From JAHBXL01 sp038247555 (GTDB lineage: Bacteria > Planctomycetota > Phycisphaerae > Phycisphaerales > UBA1924), in the NCBI GenBank assembly GCA_038247555.1, contig JBBRUT010000017.1, forward strand, positions 1 to 40,731: a stretch of 40,731 nucleotides of DNA, in the 5' to 3' direction. This document shows positions 32,496-40,556 of this stretch, one piece after another. Position 1 is the stretch's first letter. Every line of letters starts with the position of its first letter. The notes below the pieces were generated by a model. That model ran no database searches, was not told where the DNA came from, and was given only the letters and a program-made list of their open reading frames with translations. The translations under genes and the position numbers were made by a program.

Positions 32496-32544
32496 GATGG
32501 CAGGAAGGGGGGGACGCGGCGGGCCAGCGCGCCGACAATAGCCC

Positions 32545-33048
32545 ATGGAACCGACCGCATTGTCCTCGCATCAACCGCACGTCCAGGACCCTTGTGTGAT
32601 CTCGCACACGCGCACGCTGTTCTGGCACAATGTGGTGCGCGAGATGCTCAATGATCTTTCGATCATGTGCCAGACGAGGCCGGATCTGTTTGATGGGCGC
32701 TTTGGGATCGTGACGAGCCAGGGCGTGCGGGTGGGGATTAAAAACATCTTCCCGCTCTTTGCGTGCAGCATCCCGGGGACGGATTGGGAGCGTGAGTCAT
32801 CGGTGGCGGTGCAGTGCACGGTCTTTCGCATCGCCACACCGGATGGGGAGATCTACACGCTTCCGGTGCATGAGATCGTGACGGTGCACTCGATGACGCC
32901 TGAGCTGATCGAGCAGATGGCCAAGGCCGAGCGAGAAGCCGAGGGGGACGACGCGGAAGAGACCGAGAAGCGGCCGTTCGGACTGGCGGCGTTTCACGCG
33001 CTGCCTCGGCTTCCGAATGCGGGGATTGAGGGGGATTCGGCAATCTGA
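32545..33048 (+). CDS. Conserved-looking protein of unknown function
   Basis: The 167-residue product has a globular part (about 20-120) with FWHNVVREMLNDLSIM, FGIVTSQGVRVGIKNIFPLF and a strand-rich centre, and an acidic tail (AEREAEGDDAEETEK). It has no signal peptide, membrane helix or motif that I recognise. Codon use resembles that of neighbours. The start has a -10-like GACAAT 5 bases upstream and no Shine-Dalgarno sequence. It lies 49 bases after the previous gene on the same strand, so the two may share a transcript. Confidence 0.6.
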   Translation: MEPTALSSHQPHVQDPCVISHTRTLFWHNVVREMLNDLSIMCQTRPDLFDGRFGIVTSQGVRVGIKNIFPLFACSIPGTDWERESSVAVQCTVFRIATPDGEIYTLPVHEIVTVHSMTPELIEQMAKAEREAEGDDAEETEKRPFGLAAFHALPRLPNAGIEGDSAI

Positions 33049-33225
33049 CAGGGGGCCGAGAAAGGGGCATAGGGAGCAATGGAGGGGGATTTTGGCTCCA
33101 AAGAATCCGCAACCCCGCTGTGCCACGAACATACGCTTGCACGAAGGGTCGGATTCGTGCTGCGGGGCGTCCCCGCGACAGTGAAGCCCGTGACCACGGG
33201 CGTAATCGCGAGGGCATCCCCGAAC

Positions 33226-33984
33226 ATGGCACAGCCGACCACGCTCATCGCCATCCCGGTCTACAACGAGGAAAAGTACGTCTGCCGCGTGCTCGCACAT
33301 GCGCTTGAGTATGCGGATGATGTGCTGGTGATCGACGACGGTTCATCTGACCGGACGACGACGCTGCTGCCCAAGTTTCCGGTGGATGTGATTCGGCACG
33401 CGGTGAACCGCGGGTATGGCCGGTCGATGCGGGACGCGTTCGACTGGGCACGGCTGAATCGGTATGACTGGGTTATCACGATGGACTGCGATGAGCAGCA
33501 CGAGCCGACAGCGATTCCGACGTTTGTGCAGGCAGCGCGGGAGAACCGGTGGGATGTGATCTCCGGCTCGCGGTACATGAGTCGCGATGATGAAGTGGAT
33601 TCGCCGCCTGCGGATCGGCGGAACATCAACCAGATAATCACGCGGGAGATCAACGAGCGGCTGGGCCTGTCGCTGACAGACTCGTTCTGCGGGTTCAAGG
33701 CTTACCGCGTGGAGGCACTCAGGCTGTTGAAGCTGAGCGAGAACGGGTATGCGTTCCCCATGCAGTTCTGGGTGCAGGCGGCCGCGGCGGGGCTTCGGAC
33801 GACGGAGATCCCGGTGAAGCTGATCTACAACGATCCGAACCGGACATTTGGCGGGCCACTGAATGATGCCGATACGCGGCTGCGGCATTACCGGCAGGTG
33901 CTGCACTGCGAACTGGAGCGGTGCGCCGATCGGCTGCCACCCGATGCGCTTCGGGATATTGATGCGGGGTGCCGGTGCGGGTGA
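33226..33984 (+). CDS. Family 2 glycosyltransferase
   Basis: The 252-residue protein has the GT-A fold of family 2 glycosyltransferases: the opening strand LIAIPVYNEEKYV, DDVLVIDDGSSDRT, and the metal-binding DCD in ITMDCDEQHEPT. The region QFWVQAAAAGLRTTEIPVKLIYNDPNRTFGG is as in dolichyl-phosphate mannose synthase-like enzymes. No C-terminal membrane anchor is present. The product may be a polyprenyl-phosphate sugar or a glycan; this cannot be told from sequence. The frame is open 49 codons further upstream, but the first strand starts right after the ATG at 33226, so I use that one. The enzyme is cytoplasmic. Confidence 0.88.
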   Translation: MAQPTTLIAIPVYNEEKYVCRVLAHALEYADDVLVIDDGSSDRTTTLLPKFPVDVIRHAVNRGYGRSMRDAFDWARLNRYDWVITMDCDEQHEPTAIPTFVQAARENRWDVISGSRYMSRDDEVDSPPADRRNINQIITREINERLGLSLTDSFCGFKAYRVEALRLLKLSENGYAFPMQFWVQAAAAGLRTTEIPVKLIYNDPNRTFGGPLNDADTRLRHYRQVLHCELERCADRLPPDALRDIDAGCRCG

Positions 33985-34042
33985 GGGGAAGTGGGAAGTG
34001 GGAAGCTACATCGCGAGCCCTGCACCTACTCTGTAAGTCGAC

Positions 34043-35437
34043 ATGACAAGCGAATGTGCTGAGGCGAGTGGCGGCGGGGCGCGAGCGGCGAGCAGTGCGC
34101 CAGAAGTCACGATCCGTCCGGAGCCGCAGGCGTGGCGTGGGCTTGTCGCAAAGAGCGCTTCGGAGGAACCGGCGAGGCAGTTTCGGCGAGAGCTTGGGCT
34201 GCCGGATGATCGGCCGGTGATCATGTCCGGCCACCAGGCGCAGGTGTGGCATCCGGGGATTCTGGCGAAACTGATGGCGATTGGCGCGGCGGCGGATGTG
34301 CTGGGCGCGGCGGCGGCGTGGGTGGTCGTGGATCATGATGAGAATGACCCGCTGCAGGTCCGAGCGCCGTACATCGGCGGTGATGGGCGGCTCGGGGTCG
34401 CGACATTTGAACCGCCGGAGGGGGAGGAAGGCGTGCCGGCGTGCAGACGACCGGCGTGGGGGGCCGCGGAAGCGTGGGGGTTTCCTTCGAGCAGCAAGGA
34501 GGCCGCGCCGGGCGTTGCGGCGGGCATGGGCCGCATCCGCGCGGCGTTCATTCGGCATAGGGGCGCGGGTGATGCGGCATCGCAGGCGACGGCCGCGGCG
34601 TTTGAGCTTGCGCGTGAGGACGGAGAGACTGGGATGCCGGTTGCTGTCCGCGCGACAGAGCTGGCGCGGACATCGCTGTTTGGGGAACTGGTGAGGAAGA
34701 TGCGAGAGAACCCGCGCGCGTGCGTTGAGGCGCACAACGCCGCGGTGAGCGCGTTCCCGCGCGACAGGATTGCGCCACTGGCAATTGATGGCGAAAGCTG
34801 TGAGTTGCCGCTGTGGACGATCGGCGGGGCGATGGGTTCGGTACGGCGGAAGGTCTTTTCGACCGAGCTTTCCACCTTGCCCGTCGAGAGCCTTGCGCCC
34901 AAGGCGCTGCTGCTGACGGGCCTTATGCGGCTGGCGGGGTGCGAGCTGTTCATTCACGGGCTGGGTGGGGAGCGGTATGACCGGATCACCGAGCTGTGGC
35001 TGGATCGCTGGCTGGGCAGGGCGCTCGCGCCCACGGCGATGGTGACGGCGACGATGTGGGTGCGGGCGCCGGGGTGTTGGCCATCGACAGAGCAGATCGC
35101 CCGGGCGGCGTGGGTGGCACACCGGGCGCAGCATGATCCATCGATGGTGAATGATGCTGCGCGGGGGAAAGAGAAGGCGGAGTTGGTGGAGCGGATTCGG
35201 ATGTCGCCGCGGAAGAGCGCGGAACGATCGGAGTTGTATCGGGCGCTGCACACGATTCTGCGGGAGGCACGAGCAGAGCACGAGGGGGCGCTTTTGAAAC
35301 TGGAGCAGCAGGCGGGCGCGATGCAGGCCCGCGCGGGTGAGTCGGCAATTGCTTCAGATCGGACGTGGCCGTTCCCGCTGTATGAAGCAGATCAGCTTGC
35401 GGCCCTTGGGGCGGCGGTGCGAGGGCGCTTCGCCTAG
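34043..35437 (+). CDS. BshC-like protein of unknown function
   Basis: The 464-residue protein shows weak likeness to BshC, the cysteine-adding enzyme of bacillithiol synthesis: SGHQAQVWHPGILAKL recalls the GQQ...GP segment and VVVDHDENDPLQV the VxEDHDxxEv box. The C-terminal third has GLMRLAGCELFIHGLGGERYDRITELWLDRWLG, which I associate with planctomycete homologues of unknown role. No neighbours of the bacillithiol pathway (bshA, bshB) are seen, so the thiol function is only a possibility. The ATG at 34043 is used; TACTCT lies 10 bases upstream. The stop overlaps the stop of the convergent trmH-family gene. Confidence 0.5.
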   Translation: MTSECAEASGGGARAASSAPEVTIRPEPQAWRGLVAKSASEEPARQFRRELGLPDDRPVIMSGHQAQVWHPGILAKLMAIGAAADVLGAAAAWVVVDHDENDPLQVRAPYIGGDGRLGVATFEPPEGEEGVPACRRPAWGAAEAWGFPSSSKEAAPGVAAGMGRIRAAFIRHRGAGDAASQATAAAFELAREDGETGMPVAVRATELARTSLFGELVRKMRENPRACVEAHNAAVSAFPRDRIAPLAIDGESCELPLWTIGGAMGSVRRKVFSTELSTLPVESLAPKALLLTGLMRLAGCELFIHGLGGERYDRITELWLDRWLGRALAPTAMVTATMWVRAPGCWPSTEQIARAAWVAHRAQHDPSMVNDAARGKEKAELVERIRMSPRKSAERSELYRALHTILREARAEHEGALLKLEQQAGAMQARAGESAIASDRTWPFPLYEADQLAALGAAVRGRFA

Positions 35438-36363
35438 GCGGGTTTGCTTGCCAGCGCGAAGAGGGCGACGGCCGCGGCAACGGCGACGTTGAGCGAGTCG
35501 GCGCGGGCTCCGCCGGGCCCGATGGGCATGTCGATGTGAACCCGTGCATCGGACCGCGCCATGGCTTCTTCGGTGAGACCGGGGCCCTCGGTGCCCATCA
35601 TGATCGCGAGGCGCTGCGGGGCGGACGCCTTGGGTTGCGCTGGCGATGCGCCGGTGTTGCCTCCCTCACTGCTGCTGCATGTGCTCGGGGACCGCGATAG
35701 TTCGGCGGCGAGGTCACGGATGTCGCGTGAGCCGTCGCCGGGGGTCATGGCCAGCAGCTTCACACCGGCAGCGCGGAGGCGGTCGAGGTCGCCGGGCCAG
35801 TCTTCAAGACGCGTCCAGGGGATGAGCAGGGCGTGGCCGGTGGAGACACGGAGGCACTTGCGATAGAGCGGGTCGGCGGTGCGCGGCGAGAGGAGCACCG
35901 TGACACCTGCGCCGCCGAGGGCGGCGGCGTTGCGGAAGATCGAGCCGATGTTGTCGTGGTTGAAGAGGTCCTCGAGGATCACGAACGGACCATCGCGCCC
36001 GAGCAGGTCATCGAGCGGGATGGGGCGCGGGCGGATTCCCGCGGCGAGGATGCCGCGATGGATGTTGAAGCCGACGATGTCGTTGAGGGTCTTCGCATCG
36101 GCGACAAAGACCGGAGAATCGTCGGGGAGAGGCTCGATCGCATCGCGCAGGGCATCGACCCGGTTGGGCGCGATGAGGAGCGAGCGGGTGCGGTAGGTTG
36201 ATTCGAGCAGGCGGCGGACGACCAGCTCGCCCTCGGCGATGAACAGGCCGCGATGGCCTTCGGGGTCGAAGGGGTCTTCGCGCTGCAGCAGCTCGTGATC
36301 GCGCAGGTTGCGATAATCTGCAACGCGGGGATCGTCGAGGGAATCGATGGTGACGAGTCTCAC
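35434..36363 (-). CDS. SpoU/TrmH-family RNA 2'-O-methyltransferase
   Basis: The 309-residue protein is a SPOUT methyltransferase that should 2'-O-methylate tRNA or rRNA. The three SpoU motifs are clear: NHDNIGSIFRNAAALGG, IMMGTEGPGLTEE and IPMGPGGARADSLNVAVA-type sequence (IDMPIGPGGARADSLNVAV). The N-terminal substrate domain spans about 1-125. About 30 low-complexity residues (SRSPSTCSSSEGGNTGASP) are inserted between motifs 1 and 2. The GTG at 36363 is chosen: it begins just after pilT ends, and TACCCT stands 7 bases upstream. The longer frame to 36459 would overlap pilT by 83 bases and is Ser/Pro-rich. Confidence 0.88.
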   Translation of the reverse strand: MRLVTIDSLDDPRVADYRNLRDHELLQREDPFDPEGHRGLFIAEGELVVRRLLESTYRTRSLLIAPNRVDALRDAIEPLPDDSPVFVADAKTLNDIVGFNIHRGILAAGIRPRPIPLDDLLGRDGPFVILEDLFNHDNIGSIFRNAAALGGAGVTVLLSPRTADPLYRKCLRVSTGHALLIPWTRLEDWPGDLDRLRAAGVKLLAMTPGDGSRDIRDLAAELSRSPSTCSSSEGGNTGASPAQPKASAPQRLAIMMGTEGPGLTEEAMARSDARVHIDMPIGPGGARADSLNVAVAAAVALFALASKPA

Positions 36364-36370
36364 GGAGGCG

Positions 36371-36376
36371 AGGGTA
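36371..36376 (-). promoter_or_regulatory. -10-like TACCCT before the SpoU gene
   Basis: On the minus strand TACCCT ends 7 bases before the GTG at 36363, in the 13-base gap after pilT. The SpoU gene may have its own leaderless transcript. Confidence 0.3.
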
Positions 36377-37537
36377 TCAGCCCAGCTTCTTGAGGCGCAT
36401 CTGCAGTTCGTCGACGTTGGGCGAGGACTCGATGGCGGTGCGGACGTGGATGTACTCACCTTCGACCAGTTCGACCAGGGACTGGTTGAAATCCTTCATG
36501 CCGGCCTGCTGGGCTTCGATGCTGTGGAAGTACTCGCGGAGATCGCCCTCGCGGCCCTCGAGGATGTGCTTGCGCACGACCGAGTTGGTGACGAGGATCT
36601 CGAGTGCCGGGATGCGGTGGATCTCGGGGCGGAGCGTGGGGAGGAGCTTCTGGTAGACGAACGCGCGCATCTGGTACGCGAGAATCTTTCGGACCTGCTC
36701 GACTTCCTCCTGCTCGAACAAGCCGTAGATGCGGCTGAACGTCTGCGTCGTGCTCGACGCGTGGATGGTCCCGTACACGAGGTGGCCCGTTTCCGCGGCG
36801 TGCAGCGCGGCCTCGAAGGTTTCCTTGTCTCGCATTTCGCCGACGAGCACGATGTCCGGGTTCTCGCGGACGAGCGCGCGGAGCGCGATCTTGAAGTCCA
36901 GGCAGTCGATGCCGATCTCGCGCTGGTTAATCGTTGCCTTCTTGTCGTTGAAGATGTACTCGATCGGGTCTTCGATCGTGACGATGTGCACGGGCTTGCG
37001 CTCGTTCACGTAGTCGAGCATCGCGGCGATGGTGGTTGACTTACCCGAGCCGGTCACGCCGCAGAGCAGCACGATGCCCTGGGGCTGCATAGCGATTTCT
37101 TCCATGGACTTGGGAAGGTACAGCTCCTCGAAGCGGCGGATCTTCGAGGTGATGAGTCGGGCGGCGACGGCGAGCTTGCCGCGGGCCTGGAAGAGGTTCA
37201 CGCGGAAGCGGTTGTGCTCGTCGTAGTCGTATGCGAAGTCGACCGAGCCGAAGTGGCGGAGGTCCTTGAACTGCTCCTCATCGAGGATGTGCTTGGCGAT
37301 CGCGAGGAACTCTTCGCCGGTGACGGGGGTGGTATCCAGGGGCTTGAGCGCACCGCGGAGGCGGATCTTGGGCTTCTGGCCCGACTTCATGATGAGGTCG
37401 GAGGCCTCGAACTTGATCGCGGCCTTGAGGAAGTCGCCAAACCGCGTCTCGTGCGGGTCGTGCTTGGCATCGGGGTCGAGTGTGACGTGGCCGGTATGGT
37501 GGGGCGCGGAAGAAATAGAGTCGGAGGAAACACTCAT
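36377..37537 (-). CDS. pilT: PilT-like type IV pilus retraction ATPase
   Basis: The 386-residue protein belongs to the PilT branch of secretion ATPases. Walker A is GVTGSGKST, with the Asp box VTIEDPIEYIF, Walker B LVGEMRDKETF and the His box GHLVYGTIHA. The first 30 residues are Ser/His/Asp-rich. It powers retraction of type IV pili or another pilus-like machine, presumably with pseudopilins such as the one at 16490. Other pil genes are not in the window. The frame is open further, with a GTG at 37618 and beyond, so the N-terminus is uncertain; no Shine-Dalgarno sequence or -10 hexamer stands before either start. The ATG at 37537 is the shortest start consistent with the family. Confidence 0.9.
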   Translation of the reverse strand: MSVSSDSISSAPHHTGHVTLDPDAKHDPHETRFGDFLKAAIKFEASDLIMKSGQKPKIRLRGALKPLDTTPVTGEEFLAIAKHILDEEQFKDLRHFGSVDFAYDYDEHNRFRVNLFQARGKLAVAARLITSKIRRFEELYLPKSMEEIAMQPQGIVLLCGVTGSGKSTTIAAMLDYVNERKPVHIVTIEDPIEYIFNDKKATINQREIGIDCLDFKIALRALVRENPDIVLVGEMRDKETFEAALHAAETGHLVYGTIHASSTTQTFSRIYGLFEQEEVEQVRKILAYQMRAFVYQKLLPTLRPEIHRIPALEILVTNSVVRKHILEGREGDLREYFHSIEAQQAGMKDFNQSLVELVEGEYIHVRTAIESSPNVDELQMRLKKLG

Positions 37538-37741
37538 GGCGGACCCGTTTTTGGCGCCGATCGCTGCGGCTCCGGAGGCGGGGCCGCTGGATGACGCGGT
37601 TGCTTGATCGTTCAGCACAGATTTCGACGGCCCCCGAGGGCCGCTCCTTGGAGTGTACACCAAACCACCCGCACTTCGAGGCAGCGGGCATCGCCCCCGC
37701 ACGCTCTTCCGGGAGCGGTCGGGTAACCAGAACAAGCCGGG

Positions 37742-38083
37742 CTATGGGGAGCCGGCAGGTTCGATACGTGCGGCGCGCACCGCCTGTTTCCGGCCGCGGA
37801 TATGGGGTGGGGGCGCAGAGGAAAAATGGCAAATGGGGAGGGGAAGGGGTGAGGGGCGAGGGGGTGAAGGGGTGAGGGGGCGCGAGTTTGGAATGAAAAG
37901 TTGCGCGCGAGACTCCCCATTTATGGGGAACTCGTTTGGATCATCGCCATCGGCATGCGCTGCATGGTCTTCATCACGGGGCGCGAGAGCGCGGCCGAGG
38001 ATGCGGAGCGGCACGAACTGGCCATTGTGGGAAGTCTGCGCAGCGGCAGCTTTGGCCGCGGAAACGGTTGAATCGGTGGACAT
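37742..38083 (-). CDS. Small protein of unknown function
   Basis: The reading frame (113 codons) opens MSTDSTVSAAKAAAAQTS and has a plausible first 65 residues (FVPLRILGRALAPRDEDHAAH). After about residue 68 it becomes almost pure Pro/Ser/Leu because it runs through a G-rich/CAAATGG repeat (37820-37838). The original stop codon may have been lost to a repeat insertion. In favour of a real gene are the promoter-like pair TTGCAC-17-TATACT about 50 bases upstream and a G-rich stretch 6 bases before the ATG. The function is unknown. A non-coding transcript leading to pilT is another reading. Confidence 0.4.
   Translation of the reverse strand: MSTDSTVSAAKAAAAQTSHNGQFVPLRILGRALAPRDEDHAAHADGDDPNEFPINGESRAQLFIPNSRPLTPSPPRPSPLPLPICHFSSAPPPHIRGRKQAVRAARIEPAGSP
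37820..37838 (+). repeat. CAAATGG-type dispersed repeat, copy 3
   Basis: The sequence GGAAAAATGGCAAATGGGG is the third short copy, within a G-rich tract (37838-37890). Two longer copies lie at 27251 and 29478. Confidence 0.4.
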
Positions 38084-38138
38084 GTGGTTCCCCCCTCTGA
38101 AGACCCCTGTGTGGCCGCGGGAGCGCGGCGTGGTGCGG

Positions 38139-38167
38139 AGTATACAGCGGGTGGAGGGGGAGTGCAA
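38139..38167 (-). promoter_or_regulatory. Strong sigma-70-like promoter
   Basis: On the minus strand TTGCAC (38167-38162), a 17-base spacer and TATACT (38144-38139) match the consensus closely. The predicted start is near 38132, about 50 bases before the small ORF at 38083. It may also drive pilT. Confidence 0.6.
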
Positions 38168-38288
38168 GGGATTTGTTTGGGTTGTAGTGATGGAGCTAAG
38201 TTGTTGCTCTAAAAGCACTTGCAGTGGCGTGGGAAACCTGCGATGAGGATGCTAATCGATCCGGCGTGCGGCGTTCGGTTGGGATTGG

Positions 38289-38294
38289 TATTCT
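38289..38294 (+). promoter_or_regulatory. -10-like TATTCT before the methyltransferase fragment
   Basis: TATTCT ends 6 bases before the GTG at 38301, supporting that codon as the original start. Confidence 0.4.
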
Positions 38295-38300
38295 GTGGGC

Positions 38301-38743
38301 GTGACAGCCAAGAAGACGACGACCAAGAAAACACCCAAAGCACATGGAACGGCCACGCCGAAGCCCAAGGGCCGGAAGGCCAAGGGGGAGCGGTCCGCCG
38401 CGGAAGCGGCTGCGCCGGTCGTGGCTGCACCCAGCGCGGGTCGGCCGTCATCGCTGCTTGATACGCGGGTGATCTACTGCGGGGACAACCTTGAGCAGTT
38501 GGCAAAGCTGCCGGATGCGTGCATCGACCTGGTGTACATCGATCCGCCGTTCAACAGCAACCGGAACTACGAGGTGTTCTGGGGCGAGACGCCCCCCGCA
38601 AAGAGAAGCGATCGTTCGAGGATCGGCACGCGAACACACAGGCGTACATCGACTACGTGCGGCCGCGGTGTCAGCAGCTTGCGCGGGTGCTGAAGAAGAC
38701 GGGGAGTTTTTACTACCACTGTGACTGGCACGCGTTCAACTGA
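38301..38743 (+). pseudogene. DNA methyltransferase, 5' fragment (interrupted)
   Basis: This is the first part of a site-specific DNA methyltransferase. A Lys/Ala-rich N-terminus of about 45 residues leads to RVIYCGDNLEQL and the catalytic box DPPFNSN (D81-F84). After the C6 run at 38592-38597 the reading must shift by -1 to continue as KEKRSFEDRHANTQAYI and KTGSFYYHCDWHA, as in relatives. The family then continues with a helix (usually SHYVK), but here the reading meets FN and a stop. The SAM-binding region and the rest of the catalytic core are missing from this point. The 3' remainder appears at 40557. A GTG at 38295 is an alternative start. Confidence 0.8.
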
Positions 38744-39382
38744 TCAACGGCGTGCGACATGCCTTGTTCGCCCATTCCCGTTGGAAGTGCCGTTGACGAA
38801 CAAGAGCGTATGTTCCACATTGCGCTCCAATCCGATCGGCTTGCCATGTAGGTCACGTAGATCGATCACCGCGCCGTGAGGGGTGAAGACTTCATCGAAG
38901 CGGGAGACGTGCTCGCCCCAGTAGACCATCGCGCAGGACATCGGGGCGCCCTTGCCGCCGTCCTTGCCATCCACCAGAAACTTCAGGCGCGTGTCGTAGA
39001 GGAAGGCGATGGCGTGGGCGAAACCGAAAACGTAGTCCTTCCAGTGCTTGGTGTTGGTGGCGACGGGGACCAGGGCGAGCACTTCCGCACCGTGTTCCTC
39101 GTGCGCCATGGCGCAACTGCGCAGCCAATGCTTGATCGTCGTGCCACGCTCCCGATCGGCCCCGTAGGGCGGATTGACGTAGATGGTCGGGTCGTTCCAA
39201 GCCTCGCGAAGGCCGTCGTGCTTCGGCAGTTGGTACTCTACTTCCGCCTGAACCACCGAGTACCGATTGGAGCAGGGGTCGAGGGCGATGGTTCCGCCCA
39301 ATACTTCGCGCACGGCACGAACATACTTCGGCGGCGTACACCACGTCTGGCTGGTCGAGATGATGCTGCGTCCTGCGGTCAT
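38744..39382 (-). CDS. Phage-type DNA N6-adenine methyltransferase
   Basis: The 212-residue protein resembles the phage-type Dam family of DNA adenine methyltransferases. The order of motifs fits: TSQTWCTPPKYV at the start, LDPCSNRYS (35-42), then VNPPYG with the catalytic NPPY at 70-73. A long helical part, HWKDYVF and a YDTRLKFL segment follow. The start ATG overlaps the stop of the nuclease gene (ATGA), so both are made from one mRNA. It is probably the protective enzyme of a restriction-modification pair. The recognition site cannot be read. Its G+C content appears lower than the surroundings by eye. Its stop lies one base beyond the stop of the truncated methyltransferase fragment on the other strand. 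Confidence 0.78.
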   Translation of the reverse strand: MTAGRSIISTSQTWCTPPKYVRAVREVLGGTIALDPCSNRYSVVQAEVEYQLPKHDGLREAWNDPTIYVNPPYGADRERGTTIKHWLRSCAMAHEEHGAEVLALVPVATNTKHWKDYVFGFAHAIAFLYDTRLKFLVDGKDGGKGAPMSCAMVYWGEHVSRFDEVFTPHGAVIDLRDLHGKPIGLERNVEHTLLFVNGTSNGNGRTRHVARR

Positions 39383-40521
39383 GGCTGACGAATCCTTTTC
39401 CAATCCTTGCCCGCAAGTATGACCATGTCTGCGCGAAGTTGCTTGAGCGTGCCCACTGGGGGGCCGGGCGCGATGACGTTGAACCAGCTCTCGACTTCCG
39501 TCTCGTGCAGCTTGAAGTAGCGTTTTAGAGCTTGGTCCGCCTTGGCCTCGATCTTGACCTTGGTGAAGGAGTTGCCGGTCTTCTCCGCGTTGTAGCTGGC
39601 AAGGAATGCGTCCTTCGCTGGCTTCAGTTCAGCGACGGGGTTGCGGAGAAGCTTCTCGATGAACTGACTCAGTCCAAAGTCCGTGAGAAACAGGAGCCAG
39701 TCATACGAATGCGCGAGGACTTTTAGTTCCTTGTTCTGGTTCTCTGCCGTGAACCAGTTGCCGTGATTGCTGACGACGCCGACGGTAAGGATGAAATGCC
39801 GAAGCGCCTCTCGGTCGTCACCGTCGATGATCTGACGGAGAAGCGTGTCGTAGTCGCCGGTGCGAAGCTTGCCACCCCCGGTGTCGAGCACGCCCTGCAT
39901 CTTGCCGGTTTGGAGCCGGAACTTCTGGAGCGACGAAACGGATCGGGCGACGTACGCGCCCTGCTTGGCCTTCTCGATGGTTTGCGGTCCCTTCCGCATT
40001 CCCTCCTCAACGCCGACTCGCTTGCATTCGAAGATCGCGAAGGGAGCGGTGAGCAGGTCGGTCAACGACACCGTGCAGCTATTGGCGTCCGCGGCATCGA
40101 TGTGAGCGGTCGTGAAGCCCCCCGCGTGCTCGGCGACTACGGCGGAGTTCCGCATGACGTTCGTGCTCGACAGGATTTGTTCGTCGCGAAGACTCGTTCC
40201 GGCGGACAGCTCACCAGCGAGTTTGAGAAGTTTCTTCGAGGTGAGAGGCAACTGCATCGGCTTGACGTGAACCGCCCGTTTGCCGACGATGGGGTGCGTC
40301 GAGAACTCGACGTTGTGCGTGATCTCTGAGTTCGCGAACTCGGGCGCTGGCCGCTCTATTGCCGTGGCATCCCGCAGCCCCCACGCACAAAGCGTGTAGA
40401 AGGTGACGATCTCGACGAGCGTCCCCAGAGCTCTGCCCGACGCCTTTTTCTTGTCGAGCGCGTAGTGGAACACCTCTTCCACGAGGATGTTCTGGAGTTT
40501 GTCGACGGATGGGTAGGCCAA
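39379..40521 (-). CDS. Candidate type II restriction endonuclease (PD-(D/E)xK)
   Basis: The 380-residue protein is not a family I can name. It has a likely PD-(D/E)xK nuclease core: D155 (in SLTDLLTAP), then E165 and K167 (AIFECKRVG). This gives the D-x9-E-x-K spacing of this superfamily, followed by a QTIEKAKQGAYVARS helix. The flanking N-terminal part (1-110) and C-terminal part (200-380) would give specificity. With the overlapping methyltransferase gene it forms a compact R-M operon, nuclease first. The TTG start at 40521 is the only start after an in-frame stop and has a strong Shine-Dalgarno sequence 6 bases upstream. Sequence composition looks less G+C-rich than neighbours, which suggests recent transfer. 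Confidence 0.68.
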   Translation of the reverse strand: MAYPSVDKLQNILVEEVFHYALDKKKASGRALGTLVEIVTFYTLCAWGLRDATAIERPAPEFANSEITHNVEFSTHPIVGKRAVHVKPMQLPLTSKKLLKLAGELSAGTSLRDEQILSSTNVMRNSAVVAEHAGGFTTAHIDAADANSCTVSLTDLLTAPFAIFECKRVGVEEGMRKGPQTIEKAKQGAYVARSVSSLQKFRLQTGKMQGVLDTGGGKLRTGDYDTLLRQIIDGDDREALRHFILTVGVVSNHGNWFTAENQNKELKVLAHSYDWLLFLTDFGLSQFIEKLLRNPVAELKPAKDAFLASYNAEKTGNSFTKVKIEAKADQALKRYFKLHETEVESWFNVIAPGPPVGTLKQLRADMVILAGKDWKRIRQP

Positions 40522-40527
40522 GAATCA

Positions 40528-40534
40528 CTCCTCC
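40528..40534 (-). promoter_or_regulatory. Strong Shine-Dalgarno sequence of the nuclease gene
   Basis: GGAGGAG on the minus strand lies 6 bases before the TTG start. It decides the start codon and differs from the leaderless type common in this window. A TATCAT hexamer overlaps 40540-40545 (minus) without a clear -35. Confidence 0.6.
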
Positions 40535-40556
40535 ACTGCATGATAGCGATCGGCCA

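Noticed and set aside
38744..40521. Transposon or insertion sequence as the carrier of the R-M pair
   Set aside because: No transposase, inverted repeats or target-site duplication were seen at the junctions.
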